Below, piece after piece: positions 1-10,993 of a stretch of 64,000 nt of DNA. The position numbers were made by a program, and so were the translations under genes. Below the pieces are notes generated by a model, which did not search any database, was not told where the DNA came from, and saw nothing but the letters and a program-made list of their open reading frames with translations. Where the stretch lies: NCBI RefSeq assembly GCF_949628265.1, contig NC_088790.1, forward strand, positions 3,910,545 to 3,974,544, given 5' to 3'. The DNA comes from Cloeon dipterum. Lineage: Eukaryota; Arthropoda; Insecta; Ephemeroptera; Baetidae. The stretch's first letter is position 1; the number at the start of each line of letters is the position of its first letter.

Positions 1-121
1 CGGTGTTGACATCGTTGGACGCTGCACCTTCATCGGTGACTTCTTGGGTTTGCACGGCAGAAGATGTTGATGCGGTCTTGGCCTTCTTCTGGAATCCACC
101 CCTACGTTTCTTTCTTGGCAT
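1..121 (-). CDS. Partial N-terminus of an unidentified basic, nuclear-looking protein
   Basis: The first 40 codons of a minus-strand gene that runs off the left edge. The ATG is at 121-119. It is immediately preceded on the minus strand by a pyrimidine-rich stretch ending in CTAG, so the start codon sits at the very beginning of an exon and the 5' UTR lies in an upstream exon. The peptide opens MPRKKRRGGFQKKAKTAS and continues with a Ser/Thr/Glu-rich stretch. The basic run looks like a nuclear localisation signal (inference). I do not recognise the family. The gene lies next to, or inside an intron of, the HERC1-like gene on the other strand. Confidence 0.5.
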   Translation of the reverse strand, partial: MPRKKRRGGFQKKAKTASTSSAVQTQEVTDEGAASNDVNT

Positions 122-770
122 CTAGAAAGGAAAATTATAAAAGAATAGAATCAGGCATTAATAGTTATTGGTTATTGAAAATTAAAATCACTGGCGCATG
201 TATTATTATAATAATTCTGGCAAAAGTAAGTATTTTTTTAAGAAAGGCAATAAGAAACTTAAATAAAACCAAAAAAAACCGTTTCAACTGTTACGCACAA
301 AAAATGTATTTTTCCGAAATATAATTTTTCAGTTTGGGCCTGCAAGGTTTCCAGCAGGTGGACATTTACGGACAAAACTATTTTCCGAAAAAATTTTGGC
401 CAGTCCCTGCCGGCTGATTAATACGCTGAGAGCTGAGATTCATTTTTTGCCTGAACATGGCGAAATAAAATAAATGTACACAAACGGGGGATATATGGAA
501 AAATTAGTTTTCGCCACCCCTACTGTTACACATGGGATTCTCATAAGAACTGCGGCGAGATGTGTAACCCGGCAGAAACTGCAGCTTTTCCATATACTAC
601 ATAATAGATACTATAATGTTTTGGGCCAAAAAACGAGCTTGAAATTGTAAAACAGTTTGCAAGGGGGTGTAGTTCTTGTAGATTAGGCCCTTATATTGGT
701 GAGATTGCAAGAAAAATCCGCTCAAAAGCAAAGAAAATAAATATAAAATATAGTCAAAATAGTCGCCTAC
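122..770 (-). other. Probable first intron of the left-edge minus-strand gene
   Basis: An AT-rich stretch between a minus-strand donor (AAG then GTAGGC, GT at 770-769) and the acceptor at 122-123. No other coding signal is seen in it. Confidence 0.4.
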
Positions 771-1075
771 CTTGGCGACGCGATTCCGACGATTCCGACG
801 CAGAAACGGGCACTGCGAAGACGCTGCACTGACACAACAACCGCCTCACACAGTCGGGACGCGATGCAGGACACTGATGATTACACTTTTTTCGTCTCAA
901 AGTCGGCCGTCGGCACGCCGATGATGAGGGAACCCGGTCGATTCGGAGGCACGTAAACAGAGTACATAAACAGACCTGACAGGTTATTCTCGCGCTAACT
1001 TGAGCTGATGAGCCGGCAACCGGCTGACAAACGACAAACCAGTATGTAGTTTTCGTGCTGCTGCTGCGCACCGGT
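771..1075 (-). promoter_or_regulatory. Probable non-coding first exon and promoter of the left-edge gene
   Basis: A GC-rich island on the minus strand ending in a good donor (CGCCAAG, GTAGGC). It is open in one frame but has no suitable ATG, so it is read as a 5' UTR exon. The transcription start is not resolved. Confidence 0.35.
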
Positions 1076-1079
1076 ATTA

Positions 1080-2080
1080 TACAAAGAATGTCAAGAACGC
1101 AAAAATTCGTTCTAACGAATCACTTCTTAAATTGTGATTAATTAAACGGTATTGTTATATTTAAATATTAAAAATATAACGGATGCTTGAGGGCTCGAAA
1201 TAGCAAAAATCATTGCTACACATTACAAAATTACCGGTACAATTTATATGATACCGGTTACGTTCTAATGCTACAGACGACAATCTCTCGCTCTTTTTAT
1301 ATTTTGCCCTGACGGCGGAGCGCGCGAAAAGCAAAAATTAATAATTTTCAAGCATTTTTGCTGGTTTAAAGTCAAGATCCATCAACTTGAAACTCTATTT
1401 CTTTTAATTTTGTGCCATTTTGCGTCAACCGAGCGCAATAAATACCCGAAAAAAATGTAGCGAAAGCAAAATTCAAGGTGGCATAATATCCAGGAAAATT
1501 CCAAGTCAAAAATTCGCATGTTGTAATTCGAAAAATGGTCCGATTTTGAAAAAACTGCACACGAGCAGGTGTGCCTTACCAAGGGGCATCGACTGGTGCA
1601 AGAATCAGCGCCGTCCGGCCCACAGGGCACCACCAGGCCCTGAAAACTTAAGTTTGAAATGTCACAAATCGCGTTTTTTAGACTTATAAAATTAACAAAT
1701 CAGCTGCTATGGGTCGTAGAGTGTAAAATTCTCCGTAAAATTCTGCGTATTTTACGAGTGTTAAATATTTTTAAAGTTATCTTTTTTAAATTTACCTACT
1801 GGCCAAATTCAATTTTTGAATGAAAATACGCCTCCCAGTGACGACACGCGTTAATTGCCATATGGGCCTGATTTGTAAAATATTTTGGCTCAGAGGACAA
1901 CTCGGTACCCCTGCAAAGTCGCACAAAATTTGTGGCCGTTGCTGTACTGTTTTATGAGTGAGGAAAATAAAAAAATCTTATTAAATTGTGATTTCATAAT
2001 AAATTGTAATGGTAATTCCTTGAATAAAGCAGATAACGCTCGTGAAAGAAACAATAATGACTAATTTGATGATTTGACAG
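1080..2080. other. Gap without recognisable gene between the left-edge gene and the HERC1-like exons
   Basis: AT-rich DNA. No RCC1-like motif is present in any frame, so the upstream HERC1 exons are not here. Around 1520-1640 a degenerate segment (GAAAAAACTGCACAC followed by GC-rich text) weakly resembles dispersed repeat R1. Nothing else can be supported. Confidence 0.5.
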
Positions 2081-5000
2081 CTGGCTTGTGGATTCAAACA
2101 CAGCGCAGTGGTTACTGCTGATGGAAAACTGTTCACCTTTGGAAGTGGAGACTATGGCCGACTTGGTCTCGGATCGACTGCAAACAAAAAGCTGCCTGAA
2201 CGTGTCACGAGCCTGATCGGATTTAAAGTTGGCTATGTCGCGTGTGGATTGAATCACACAGCCTGCATTTCAACTGACGGGCTGACTGTTTGGACCTTTG
2301 GCGACGGCGAATTCGGCAAACTCGGCCTTGGCTGCCCAGGATCAAAGGTAACACACGTTAAATAAAATTTTAAATAATTCCTCAATGGGCAACTTTGCAG
2401 ATGACACCTCAAAGAGTAGAAGCATTGGGTGGAGTGTGCATCAAGAAAGTGTGCTGCGGAGCCCAGTTTACAGTTTTCCTAGCCTCAGATGGAAGAGTTT
2501 TTACATGTGGCTTGGACAGGCTCATTGGCCAGCCGGAAAATCGAATGCGAGGACACAATCGACCGCAGCAGGTATGATCCTTGTTTTAAATTTGAATTTA
2601 ATGTAATATTACACAATTTCAGGTTTTGGCTTTGTCTGGAATATTCGTTGAGGACATCGCGGCTGGTGCGGAGCATACCTTGGTTTTGACAGCAACTGGA
2701 GATGTGTGGGGCTGGGGAGTGAACAGTGAAGGCCAAATTGGACTGGGGCACACCCTTCTCGTCAAGGAGCCGCAGCTTATTTCCCAACTCAGCGGAAAGA
2801 ATATTAAACAAGTCAGTTCCCTTTTTCAAAATCAATCCTCACAAAGAGATGCTCTTCCATAAAAATTTTTTGCATCAAACGTGTACAGTATTTTTCTAAA
2901 TTAACATGGAAATGCCTATAAGACCTTGGCTCTTTTAATTCATCGTTCATTTTTAGAGGTCTCAGCCGCGAGATTTAAAGCGGCGGCTGGCGGGACTGGC
3001 TCTGCCGAATTTTTTTCTGGCCATTTTTACCGGTGGCTGGAGCGGCTGACAATATTTTAAATGTGAAGTTTGATAGTGCTAACGGCCCGAAGGGCTGGAA
3101 GACTTTTCTCCTGCACTTTTTAATTTTTGATCCTTTTTCACGGTGACTGACGGCTGCTCACGTGCCCAAAATTTGCCGGCTGGCGCGGAGCAGCGCGGCT
3201 GGTTGGCTGAGACCTCTATTAATTTTCTTCTAATTTCATGAAAGTCTAAATGTCTGATGCCAAAAAAATACTTATAATTTTGGAATAAATACGGATTATA
3301 CTTTTTTGAATTTTCTTTTCCTCCGATATTTTTGTTTACAATAATATTTGACCTTTTTCAGGTGTCTGCCGGGCGCAATCACAGTGCTGCGTGGACGACA
3401 CCAAAGCCGCCCCGAAGGCAGCCTGGCACTTCCCCTCTGCAGTACTTGGCAATGCCCAGTACTGTTCCTGCTCAATATCACAGACTGCAAAGCATCCCGA
3501 TCCCAGCCATCCAGGCGCGTTTGCAGCTGCTTTGGGGTTTCTCCTGTTTGCTGTATTCCTGCTGGGAGCTCCTACCGCTCATTCCTCAAGTAAAACTTGA
3601 GCGAATATAGATTAAACACTAATTTTCGTGTTTTTTAGAGGGAGAACGCGAATTGCAACATGCTGCAGGGCATTGTCTGCGGCCCTCTGAGAAACCTGTT
3701 AGCTCCTGGCGTGTATACACTGCCGCTCGTCAGGTGCATTGGGCGCACAATGATCCAAGGCCGCAATTTCGGACCGCAGGTTACAGTCAGGAGACTCGCA
3801 ACCAGGGGAAAGAAGGCCAAGCCAATATTCTTGCAAGTCGCGCAGCAGGTGGTGACAATGAAGTCTGCGGACTTGAGACTGCCATCAAGGGCGTGGAAGG
3901 TGAGTTCTGATGGTTAGACCCAAGAAAATACATATTTGCAAAACACGAAAAAGTCCTGTTTTTTTAGTATTTAAGCGCAATTTCTAGTAAACAAGAAAGA
4001 CACCACTCTAAAATATTCACACACGTCATGAAACTTCTTTCTAGCGCATTTCTTAAACTCCAAACAAATAAAATTAACACCAGTGCCCTTTGACCTTGAG
4101 CTAGGACATCAAATTAGTTCAGATCGATTGGGCTCAGCGAGAGAAATCCAAAACTCACTGATTTCTGTAGTAAATTTCGTAAATTTCGTTGAACTCATGC
4201 CAATTGTGCCCTCCAACATCTGTGACATTTCGTCTTTTCTAAAAATTGATGTGAAAATTTTGCTCTCGCAGGTTAAGTTGGTCGGCGAGGGCGCGGATGA
4301 CGCTGGAGGCGTTTTTGACGACACAATTACGGAAATGTGCCAAGAATTGACGACAAATGCAGTTCCCCTTCTTCTTGCCACGCCAAACTCCGTAAACGAC
4401 ACTGGATATAACCGCGACAAGTTCATCCTGAATCCTCAGTTGACCTCGCCTTTGCACCTATCTTGGTTCAAATTTCTTGGAATCCTCTTTGGGGTCGCGA
4501 TCAGAACCAAGAAGCCTTTGGCTGTTCCTCTAGCGCCGATTGTGTGGAAGCTGCTTGTTGGTGACTTTGTTACAATTGATGATTTGGAGGAGGTTGATGC
4601 ACTTTACGCTCAAAGCCTGAGAGGCATTCGCGACATTCATTTATCTGGAGTCACTGAGGCCAATTTCAGTGAGGTAAGTACTCAGGTTTTTTTTCTTACC
4701 TTTGGCTATTTTTTTTACAAAAGGGCTGTGAAATTTAGACAGTTGAATATTTTTTTGCGTGACCCTTTCATGTCATGAGCATAAATAGTGCCATTTTTAG
4801 CAGGGCTGGGCATGGGAATAATTAGTTTTTTTGCATATCCAGTATTTTACGGTTATTTGCATTTTTTAAAATTAATTCAATTTTTTTCCAAAAACAATTA
4901 TGTCTCTTTTCTGATCTAATACCGCCACATTTTTAAAAGAATGAGAAATCAAATCGAAAATTAGCAGTTTTCATTTTCTAAAGAGGGACTATACGTTTTC

Positions 5001-5937
5001 AGGTCAGAAAAAAAAATAAAAAAACGTCTAAAATTCGGAGCCTAATTTATGTGTGGAAAATATTAACTAAAAATAGTTTAAATAAGGCAATCTTCCAAAT
5101 TAATTAACAATCCGTTCTCGAATCCAGGTTATTCCCTTGGAGTGTTTTGAAGGGAGCAGTTGGAGCGGAAAGCTTGTGCCGATAGTGTCTGGGGGAAGGA
5201 GCATTCCTTTGACTTTTGCGAGCAGAGCAGAGTATGTGGAGAGAGCTATTGAGTTCCGACTGAAAGAAATGGACCTGCAAGCCGCGGCGATTAGAGAGGG
5301 CATGGCGGGCATCATTCCCGTGCCCTTGCTCACTCTGGTCACGGCGCAACACTTGGAACAGCTTGTTTGCGGCTTGCCTCACATCTCCATTCCTCTTTTG
5401 AAGAAAGTTGTTCGGTTTGTTGTAATTTTTACTGTAGTGAAAATTTTATAGTCTTGTCTTTTTATCTATTAGGTACAGGGAAGTTGATGAAAGCTCTGAA
5501 CTAGTGCAATGGCTGTGGAATATTTTGGAAAACTTTTCTAATGCAGAGAGGGTGTTGTTCATGCGTTTTGTGTCTGGACGGTCTCGCTTACCCGCTAATT
5601 TGGCAGATCTTTCTCAGCGCTTTCAAGTAATGCCACTATCCCTCCAAATCTTCGTTAATTAACTTTAAAATCTTTTCCAGGTTACGAAGGTTGATCATGC
5701 CACTGATGGACTACCAACAGCACAAACTTGTTTTTTCCAGCTGCGCTTGCCTTCATACAGTAGCCAGGTATGAAAAATTCTAATTTCGTCATATTAGTTA
5801 GGATTTTAATTTAATATTTTCAGGAAATCATGGCTGAGCGGCTCAGATACGCGATTAACCATTGCCGTTCGATCGACATGGACAATTACATGTTGGCCAG
5901 AAATGCTGATCATGGCCATTCCGACGAAGAGTACTAG
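2081..5937 (+). CDS. HERC1: HERC1-like giant E3 ubiquitin ligase, C-terminal 719 codons (RCC1 blades plus HECT)
   Basis: Exons: 2081-2347, 2401-2571, 2623-2811, 3362-3589, 3639-3899, 4272-4673, 5128-5414, 5473-5626, 5681-5767, 5824-5937. All are GT-AG and phase-consistent, giving one frame of 719 codons and a TAG. Fragment residues 1-220 are RCC1-like blades (for example [34 protein letters not shown]); the third blade is degenerate. A linker follows. The HECT domain occupies about 365-719 and begins near [19 protein letters not shown]. The catalytic cysteine is residue 670 ([14 protein letters not shown], codon 5729-5731). HERC1 proteins transfer ubiquitin from E2 to substrates through this Cys, while the RCC1 blades bind partners such as small GTPases. 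The first exon begins inside a blade, so the 5' part of the gene (the family is near 4,800 residues) lies outside the window. Gene 3' ends converge with the MMADHC-like gene. Identity is firm from the HECT and linker sequence. Confidence 0.93.
2954..3218. mobile_element. hAT-like MITE, copy A, in a HERC1 intron
   Basis: A 265-bp non-coding element bounded by 14-bp perfect terminal inverted repeats TAGAGGTCTCAGCC / GGCTGAGACCTCTA. It is flanked by an 8-bp near-duplication TTCATTTT / TTAATTTT (7 of 8 identical). The inner text is rich in GGCTGGCGG-type motifs. The TAGAG end and 8-bp target duplication match hAT transposons (family knowledge). Copies B and C are at 18686-19261 and 48759-49015. 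Confidence 0.8.
3940..4155 (+). repeat. Dispersed repeat R1, copy in a HERC1 intron
   Basis: Its right part (CTTTGACCTTGAGCTAGGAC, then GATYGGGCTCAGCG) matches 63474-63541. Its left part (TTGCAAAACACGAAAAAGTC) matches about 63340-63370. It ends about 115 bp before the acceptor of the HECT exon at 4272. Confidence 0.6.
4674..5127 (+). other. HERC1 intron without recognised features
   Basis: A 454-bp AT-rich intron between HECT exons, with donor GAG/GTAAGT and acceptor AATCCAG. No repeat or coding match was found. Confidence 0.7.
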
Positions 5938-6021
5938 AAAAGTTTTTTTATTTGTGGTGATGGATGTTTTTTGTGTTTAACCAACTAGTCTTTTCTTTCG
6001 CTTGAAAAGTGTTGTATGCTT

Positions 6022-6027
6022 ATTAAA
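6022..6027 (+). terminator. Candidate polyadenylation signal (ATTAAA) of the HERC1-like gene
   Basis: A variant poly(A) hexamer 85 bp after the stop codon, followed by T-rich sequence. It is the first such motif after the coding end. Confidence 0.5.
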
Positions 6028-6290
6028 GTTTATGTTACAATGAGTGAATATAAAAGCTTTTGTTTCATCATCAAAATCATCTGCCTCAAACGGTCTGGAG
6101 AATCATTTATTTAATAAGTGAAACTTTTTATTTTTATGTGTATACTCCTCTTGACGAGTTAGATCCATTAGACAACGCCTCCGCCAACTTTATCAAAATC
6201 TGAAGACCAAAGCCACGAGGTATAGTTAGAATTAGTTTGTGACACATGTCCACAATCTATGAAACACTCCTGGACGTTTCAAAATAATTC

Positions 6291-6296
6291 TTTATT
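6291..6296 (-). terminator. Candidate polyadenylation signal (AATAAA) of the MMADHC-like gene
   Basis: A canonical hexamer on the minus strand, about 75 bp past the stop codon at 6370. The 3' ends of the two convergent genes lie within about 300 bp. Confidence 0.55.
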
Positions 6297-6369
6297 AACA
6301 ACAGGTTGGTCTTAACTCTTAAGGTTGAAAAAGCAACAAAGCCGTGCATTTGACATAGTTTACAATTAA

Positions 6370-8226
6370 TTAATTATTTTCTTCCTCTAATATGTTTTGA
6401 AGCTTAGGGTCGTCAAACGAGGCAGTTGTGAACAACCAGCCTAACACTCTACTGCTCCCGACAGAGGGATGCATTACAATAATACAGCCAGAAACGTGCA
6501 CTACTCTTGGCGCCGGACTTCTCAGCATGTTGGCTGCTTCAATTTGGAGCGCGGACACGTCAGTCGACAGCTTTGACATGTCAAATTCAATCTCAGACGG
6601 AAAACCCGCCCAGAAGCCAGCCTGTTTCAATTTTCCGCACACTCTGCGCGCGGTTTCTTCAAACTGGAAAAGGAAAAATTAGGTTTTTACGGTTAAACAA
6701 ATGTGAATTGTTGCAAAATTATTCTAGAAATGAATCCATCGCCATTTTCACTAACAGTTTAAGGTAAAATGTAAAAGTAGAGGTGTCTGTTGCTCAAAAC
6801 TACTTTAAGAATTTTGATTGAACTATGATTTTTTTACTATTTTTCCAAGTTCCATAAGTTTAACTAAACGAAATTCAGGCTGATGTTATTCGCGGATGAG
6901 ACAAGAGTCTGTTAAGAACTAACTTTTTAAAAACCATTTTAGGTTATTTTAATTTTTCCCGGGACCGGGCTGAATGCAGGAAATTATTTTTGGGAAAAGG
7001 TTGACTCGGGACAAAAAAATATTACTGATGGACGCTCTGGCCCCCATAACTAAAAAATTACTTCACTTCACTGTTGTAAAAACAAATCCAATGGTAGGTC
7101 GTTTTCGCATTTTGTGATAAGTTGAAGACGAAATAGAGCATTTAAGAGGTTTCTCGAGGTGAAATCATGATCCAGTTTAACCAGTTCCAAAGGTGAATAT
7201 CCATTTAAACCTCAGAATGTTTGTTGATTTTAAATAAACAAGTAATAATTAAATGATGAACAAAGTACTAAGGGTTCCAAATATTTCTAAGCGATTTTTT
7301 TTTTATTTTTGGCGTTTATTCAGTTTTGAAATTTAAGAATGAATTTTTGTTAAAGGAAAACATCATTGGTCTAACTAATTGTTTAATAGCGCATTTTTCT
7401 ATTTTTAGAAGTCTAAAAACAGCTGTAGAAAATGGCGTTTTTCATTTCCTTTTTTTAGAAAACCCACCAGCCCTTTTTGTCTCACCTTTTCAAACACCTT
7501 CTCCCAGTCTTTCTTAGTTTCCTCACTTTCCGGTGAACGAAGAGCTACGCATACTGCAGTCAAAGGTCCGTAACCCAAACCATCTCTAGGAAAAAGATCT
7601 ATCACCTCTGTAATTGGATTCAGCTGGAATCTAGAGTTTAAATTTACATAAATCTGAGAACTCACGCTCTCTTAATAGGAAAGGACAATCAACAGCCTTG
7701 CATTTTAACTCTCTAGGCTGCATGGAATTTAGTTCAGCAGCTAAGACAGCCAGTTGTGTAACAATCTGCAGAATTAAAGAAAGTTTCATATTTGTCAGTG
7801 AATTTAATATGATCCCTGACTTCGACTTGGCGGTAGTGGTTGGTATCTGGAAGTATCACTTGGGAATTTTTGTTTTTCTTTGGCCTTGAATTCTTTTTGG
7901 GGTTGAGCGAGGGCTTTCTTCTGGCAGCAGGTGAAAGGCCTATGCTGCCAGGCAAAATGAATTTGTAGCCTCTTCGCCCGAGCAGTTCCCAATTTGTGTG
8001 TTCGTCGTACGGTTCGTTCTTTTCGGTGCCTGAGAGATAAAATGGCGATTAAGTTGGACAAATGACGTTTTAAAAGGTTGACCTTACCTCTGGGGACGGT
8101 TACTGTGACTGTTGTTGTTTTCGGATCCTTCCCTTTCGAGGAGAAGGAGCGGCAGAGTGCTGTGGCCGCAGGGACAACATTTTTTTGGTTTGCTGTTGCT
8201 AATAAGACTCTCCGAAAATTGATCAT
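6370..8226 (-). CDS. MMADHC: MMADHC (cblD) cobalamin trafficking protein, mitochondrial/cytosolic
   Basis: Exons on the minus strand: 8226-8088, 8029-7821, 7765-7666, 7607-7486, 6663-6370; 287 residues, against about 296 in vertebrates. In the family this protein takes cobalamin cargo from MMACHC and directs it to cytosolic methionine synthase or mitochondrial methylmalonyl-CoA mutase. The N-terminus (MINFRRVLLATANQKNVV, no acidic residues, then CRSFSS) is a typical mitochondrial targeting sequence. Family landmarks seen: FILPGSIGLS, then CKAVDCPFLLRE, then VIDLFP, then LKQAGFWAGF, and near the end VLGWLFTTASFDDP. The spacing LLR-5 residues-LFP equals that in MMADHC and fixed the acceptor at 7608. 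The exon 2 donor is uncertain: 7860, 7827 and 7821 all keep phase, and 7821 (55-bp intron) best fits the family. The last intron is the longest. Confidence 0.88.
6664..7485 (-). other. Last intron of the MMADHC-like gene
   Basis: An 822-bp AT-rich intron (donor AAAAG/GTGAG, acceptor TTTTCCAG). No recognised repeat or coding match. Confidence 0.7.
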
Positions 8227-8239
8227 CGAGTTGGTCAAG

Positions 8240-8400
8240 GGCTAATCGAGCTGCAAGAAAGCCAGTTGTGAATATACGTAAATAAATAAACAGATAATGT
8301 GGACTGACGTAACGATGGTCCGTATTTTGCAGTGGCTGCTACAGCTGACTGTGAAATTTTAAGTCTGACGCATGCGCACTGCGCAGATGGCACAGATTTT
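8240..8400 (-). promoter_or_regulatory. 5' flank of MMADHC with an NRF-1-like palindrome
   Basis: The sequence GCATGCGCACTGCGC at 8370-8384 resembles the NRF-1/ewg site (core GCATGCGC), common at genes for mitochondrial proteins. An acceptor-like TTTCTTGCAG at about 8253 just before the coding exon suggests a separate, unplaced 5' UTR exon. Inference only. Confidence 0.35.
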
Positions 8401-8429
8401 CTCCTCCCTAAGAATCTTGCACTGCTCCA

Positions 8430-10500
8430 CTGCTGTACAGCGAGAATAAAAATAATTTAAATTAATTCAAGCTCAGAAAGATTTTTTGACCTTAATTTTT
8501 ACAAATATATCCAGTCACGAGTACATACATACAGCTGCATATTTTTCACGGGAAAAAAATATATAATGGCATTAAAGAATGAAAAATAGTGAAGCAACAG
8601 CTATACGCACACTTGCTCGCGCGCTGTCCGTTTGTTTGTCTGTCTCATACAGCTCTATATATTATATATTGGTGTCCAAAAAGCTCAACGACCTGTGGGG
8701 CCCGATCCGGAAAATTCCAGAAAAATTCAATACATAGTGTATATTTCTGTTCTGGCCCTCATCTTGACGAGCTGATTCAACAAATGTTCGGTTTTCGTAA
8801 ATCAGGGACTGCGATCGATTAATAGCAAAAAATGTGTAAACAATCGAAAATTCAAAAGGGTCAAAAACAAGGAAAAAATAGGAATACATATCGGAAATTC
8901 CCCCTATCGTTGTGGTTTCCCTAGTTGGCTTACCTTATCATATTGGATATTCGAATATTGTTTTTTTAGGAAAAACTCGTTTATTGGTTAAAATGAATAT
9001 CAGCGTATCAACTATTTTACCGACGAGCTTTATATTTAGAAAAACAAATAGCTCTCGTTATTCTCAGAGTTGCTGCATTTTTTTATAAATTTGAATAAAA
9101 TTGTGACAACATATCCTCTTGTGCGTCTTATGCCTTTATTGGAAAATCGATTTACCAAAATGTAAACGAAAGATTCGCGTGTAATACATTTTTTATTTTT
9201 ACAGGTCTTCATTTACATAGATGCACAAAATTATATTATTCCAAAAATAAAACGGGGATGTTCTTATTTTTCTCTCCAAGGGAAATCAAATTTTCGAGCA
9301 TTTATTGTTCATAATTACTGAGGCTTCAAGTAATTTTCGTGTTAATAAGATCTTTTTAAAGTGAAAATTCTTTTAAAAAAAAAGTTAAGAAAGCCCATCG
9401 GTGGCTTTTAAAAATGAGTTAGCTTTAAAGCTACCCTGACGCCAGGGTTTGATTTCTGACCTGTTCTGGTGATCTTGTCTGTACTCATATAGGTGAACCA
9501 CAGCATTTTCCAAGGGTAAACTACAAATTTCTCCATCCCAGAAAATTCTAGGAACATTATAAATATTTGTTCCCATTCGAAAGAAAAATTCCGAGGAGCT
9601 CGTCTTGAGAATAATCTGATTTGAGAAACTTCTCGATATTAAAATTTTGCAAATATAAAAGTGGTTGGTCGTCTAATTAGGCATCAAAGTTTGTGGTTAG
9701 CTTCGTTTCAACTTGAGATATTCATGATTTGGCTCATTATTTAAGTCCGCGGAACGCCCGCTTTTCCAGATTTCACCCTTCATTTAGTTGCGGTACGAGG
9801 TGCCTCATTATTTCGCACACCCTTTCAACAACTTTTTCGCTTCCACCAACAACTTATCAAAAATCAATAGAGGGCAATGACAAAAATTAAAAATGGATAA
9901 AACACCAAATTATGTCAAGTATCACCTCTATATATAGTATCCGAAGCCGCCAGTGGTTACTTTCGATTTCAAGACACTTTTCCGATGCGATTTCAGACTC
10001 ATCCCTTCTGTTGGGAATTCTGCTCTTAAAATGATTTCTTTTGTTGTGCTGAAAACCTAAATTCTTCCAGACAATTGCCGTAGAAATGTATTTAGATTTT
10101 TTTCACATTTATGCGGGGATTGGCTGGACCGATTTTGGTTTTCTGCGTGTCAAAGGAAATTTTTTAAAGGGCTGAATTCCAAGTAGCAGGATTAAGAAGG
10201 GTGACTAATTAAAATTTAAAATCGGAGTTAACCGCTGGTGCCATCTATTGGCAGCTTTTGCAACTGGCGAATTAAATTTTAAATTTAATTGAATATACCC
10301 AAATGTTTTAACATATTTAAATAATTATTTAATTACAATTTGCTTTGGGTTTTACAAAAAATTATCTTTTGTCAGCAAGAATAAATGTGGTAAATAACAC
10401 AAGTTAATTGAAAAAGAAACCTTGAGCTCGTTTAATTTGCTATTATCTACAGCAGTAAAAACGGCGCTATGATTGGAGCTGGATGAAGCGATAACAATTT
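8430..10500. other. Intergenic gap between MMADHC and the Mctp promoter region
   Basis: AT-rich DNA with no open frame resembling a gene. The only recognised item is the R3 repeat at 9410-9535. Confidence 0.6.
9410..9535 (+). repeat. Dispersed repeat R3, copy 1
   Basis: Contains TACCCTGACGCCAGGGTTTG then CTGTTCTGGTGATCTTGTCT. The same order of motifs is found at 43385-43500 (+) and 18888-19010 (-). The GGGTTYGATT core resembles a Pol III B box, so a SINE remnant is possible; no A box was recognised. Confidence 0.5.
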
Positions 10501-10559
10501 ATTAATGTTCACGCGTGGATGTCAATAAATTATGTTTATGATTTGCCATTTCTTAGGTT

Positions 10560-10993
10560 TTCCTCCTCGTTTCTGAAAAGCAAGAGCGAGAAAAGCGGTT
10601 CGCGGGGCGGTCAGCCGGCGGATTGTGGCGCCGCGCGCCGGGTCGAAGGGTTGGCGCTGCGCGGCGGGCACCGCGCTTACGTCACCGACCACATTGGAGG
10701 CTCGTTTCGCCGAGAAGGCGGCGTGTGAGCTCGGGTCGATAGAGCCTCCGCAGTGCCGTGTTAGACGCCGACACGCTTGGTGTGCCCCTCGTGCTCGTCG
10801 CAAGCCGAACAACAACTTTTGCAACTATGGTGCTGGCTGCCGGGCACGTTCTCTCACACACAAATTGAATAGAGGGTGCGATCGGCACATTTTTGTTGGC
10901 TCGGGAAAAAACATGCCAAATCTCTTTGCTGCTCATTTCGGCCCGTTGTTGACGCTGGAGAAGACCTGCTGTAAGAATCGGTCGTCTGGATGG
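10560..10993 (+). promoter_or_regulatory. GC-rich promoter and candidate first (5' UTR) exon of Mctp
   Basis: A sharp GC-rich island in AT-rich DNA, ending in a strong donor (GGATGG, GTGAGTTG; GT at 10994). It holds a CRE-like TTACGTCA at 10677-10684. A 125-residue open frame (10625-11002) crosses the donor, but in that frame splicing to the exon at 27082 gives a stop within a few codons. The island is therefore best read as non-coding leader with small upstream ORFs. It is the nearest good promoter upstream of Mctp on this strand; an intermediate exon may be missing. Confidence 0.4.

Noticed and set aside
754-1071. 105-codon open frame on the minus strand in the GC-rich left-edge island
   Set aside because: No ATG near its start, Cys/Arg-rich low-quality text, and a splice donor at its end. 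Better explained as 5' UTR.
4083-4271. Upstream extension of the HECT exon as coding sequence
   Set aside because: Although open, its left part is repeat R1, and a good acceptor with family-correct [10 protein letters not shown] starts at 4272.
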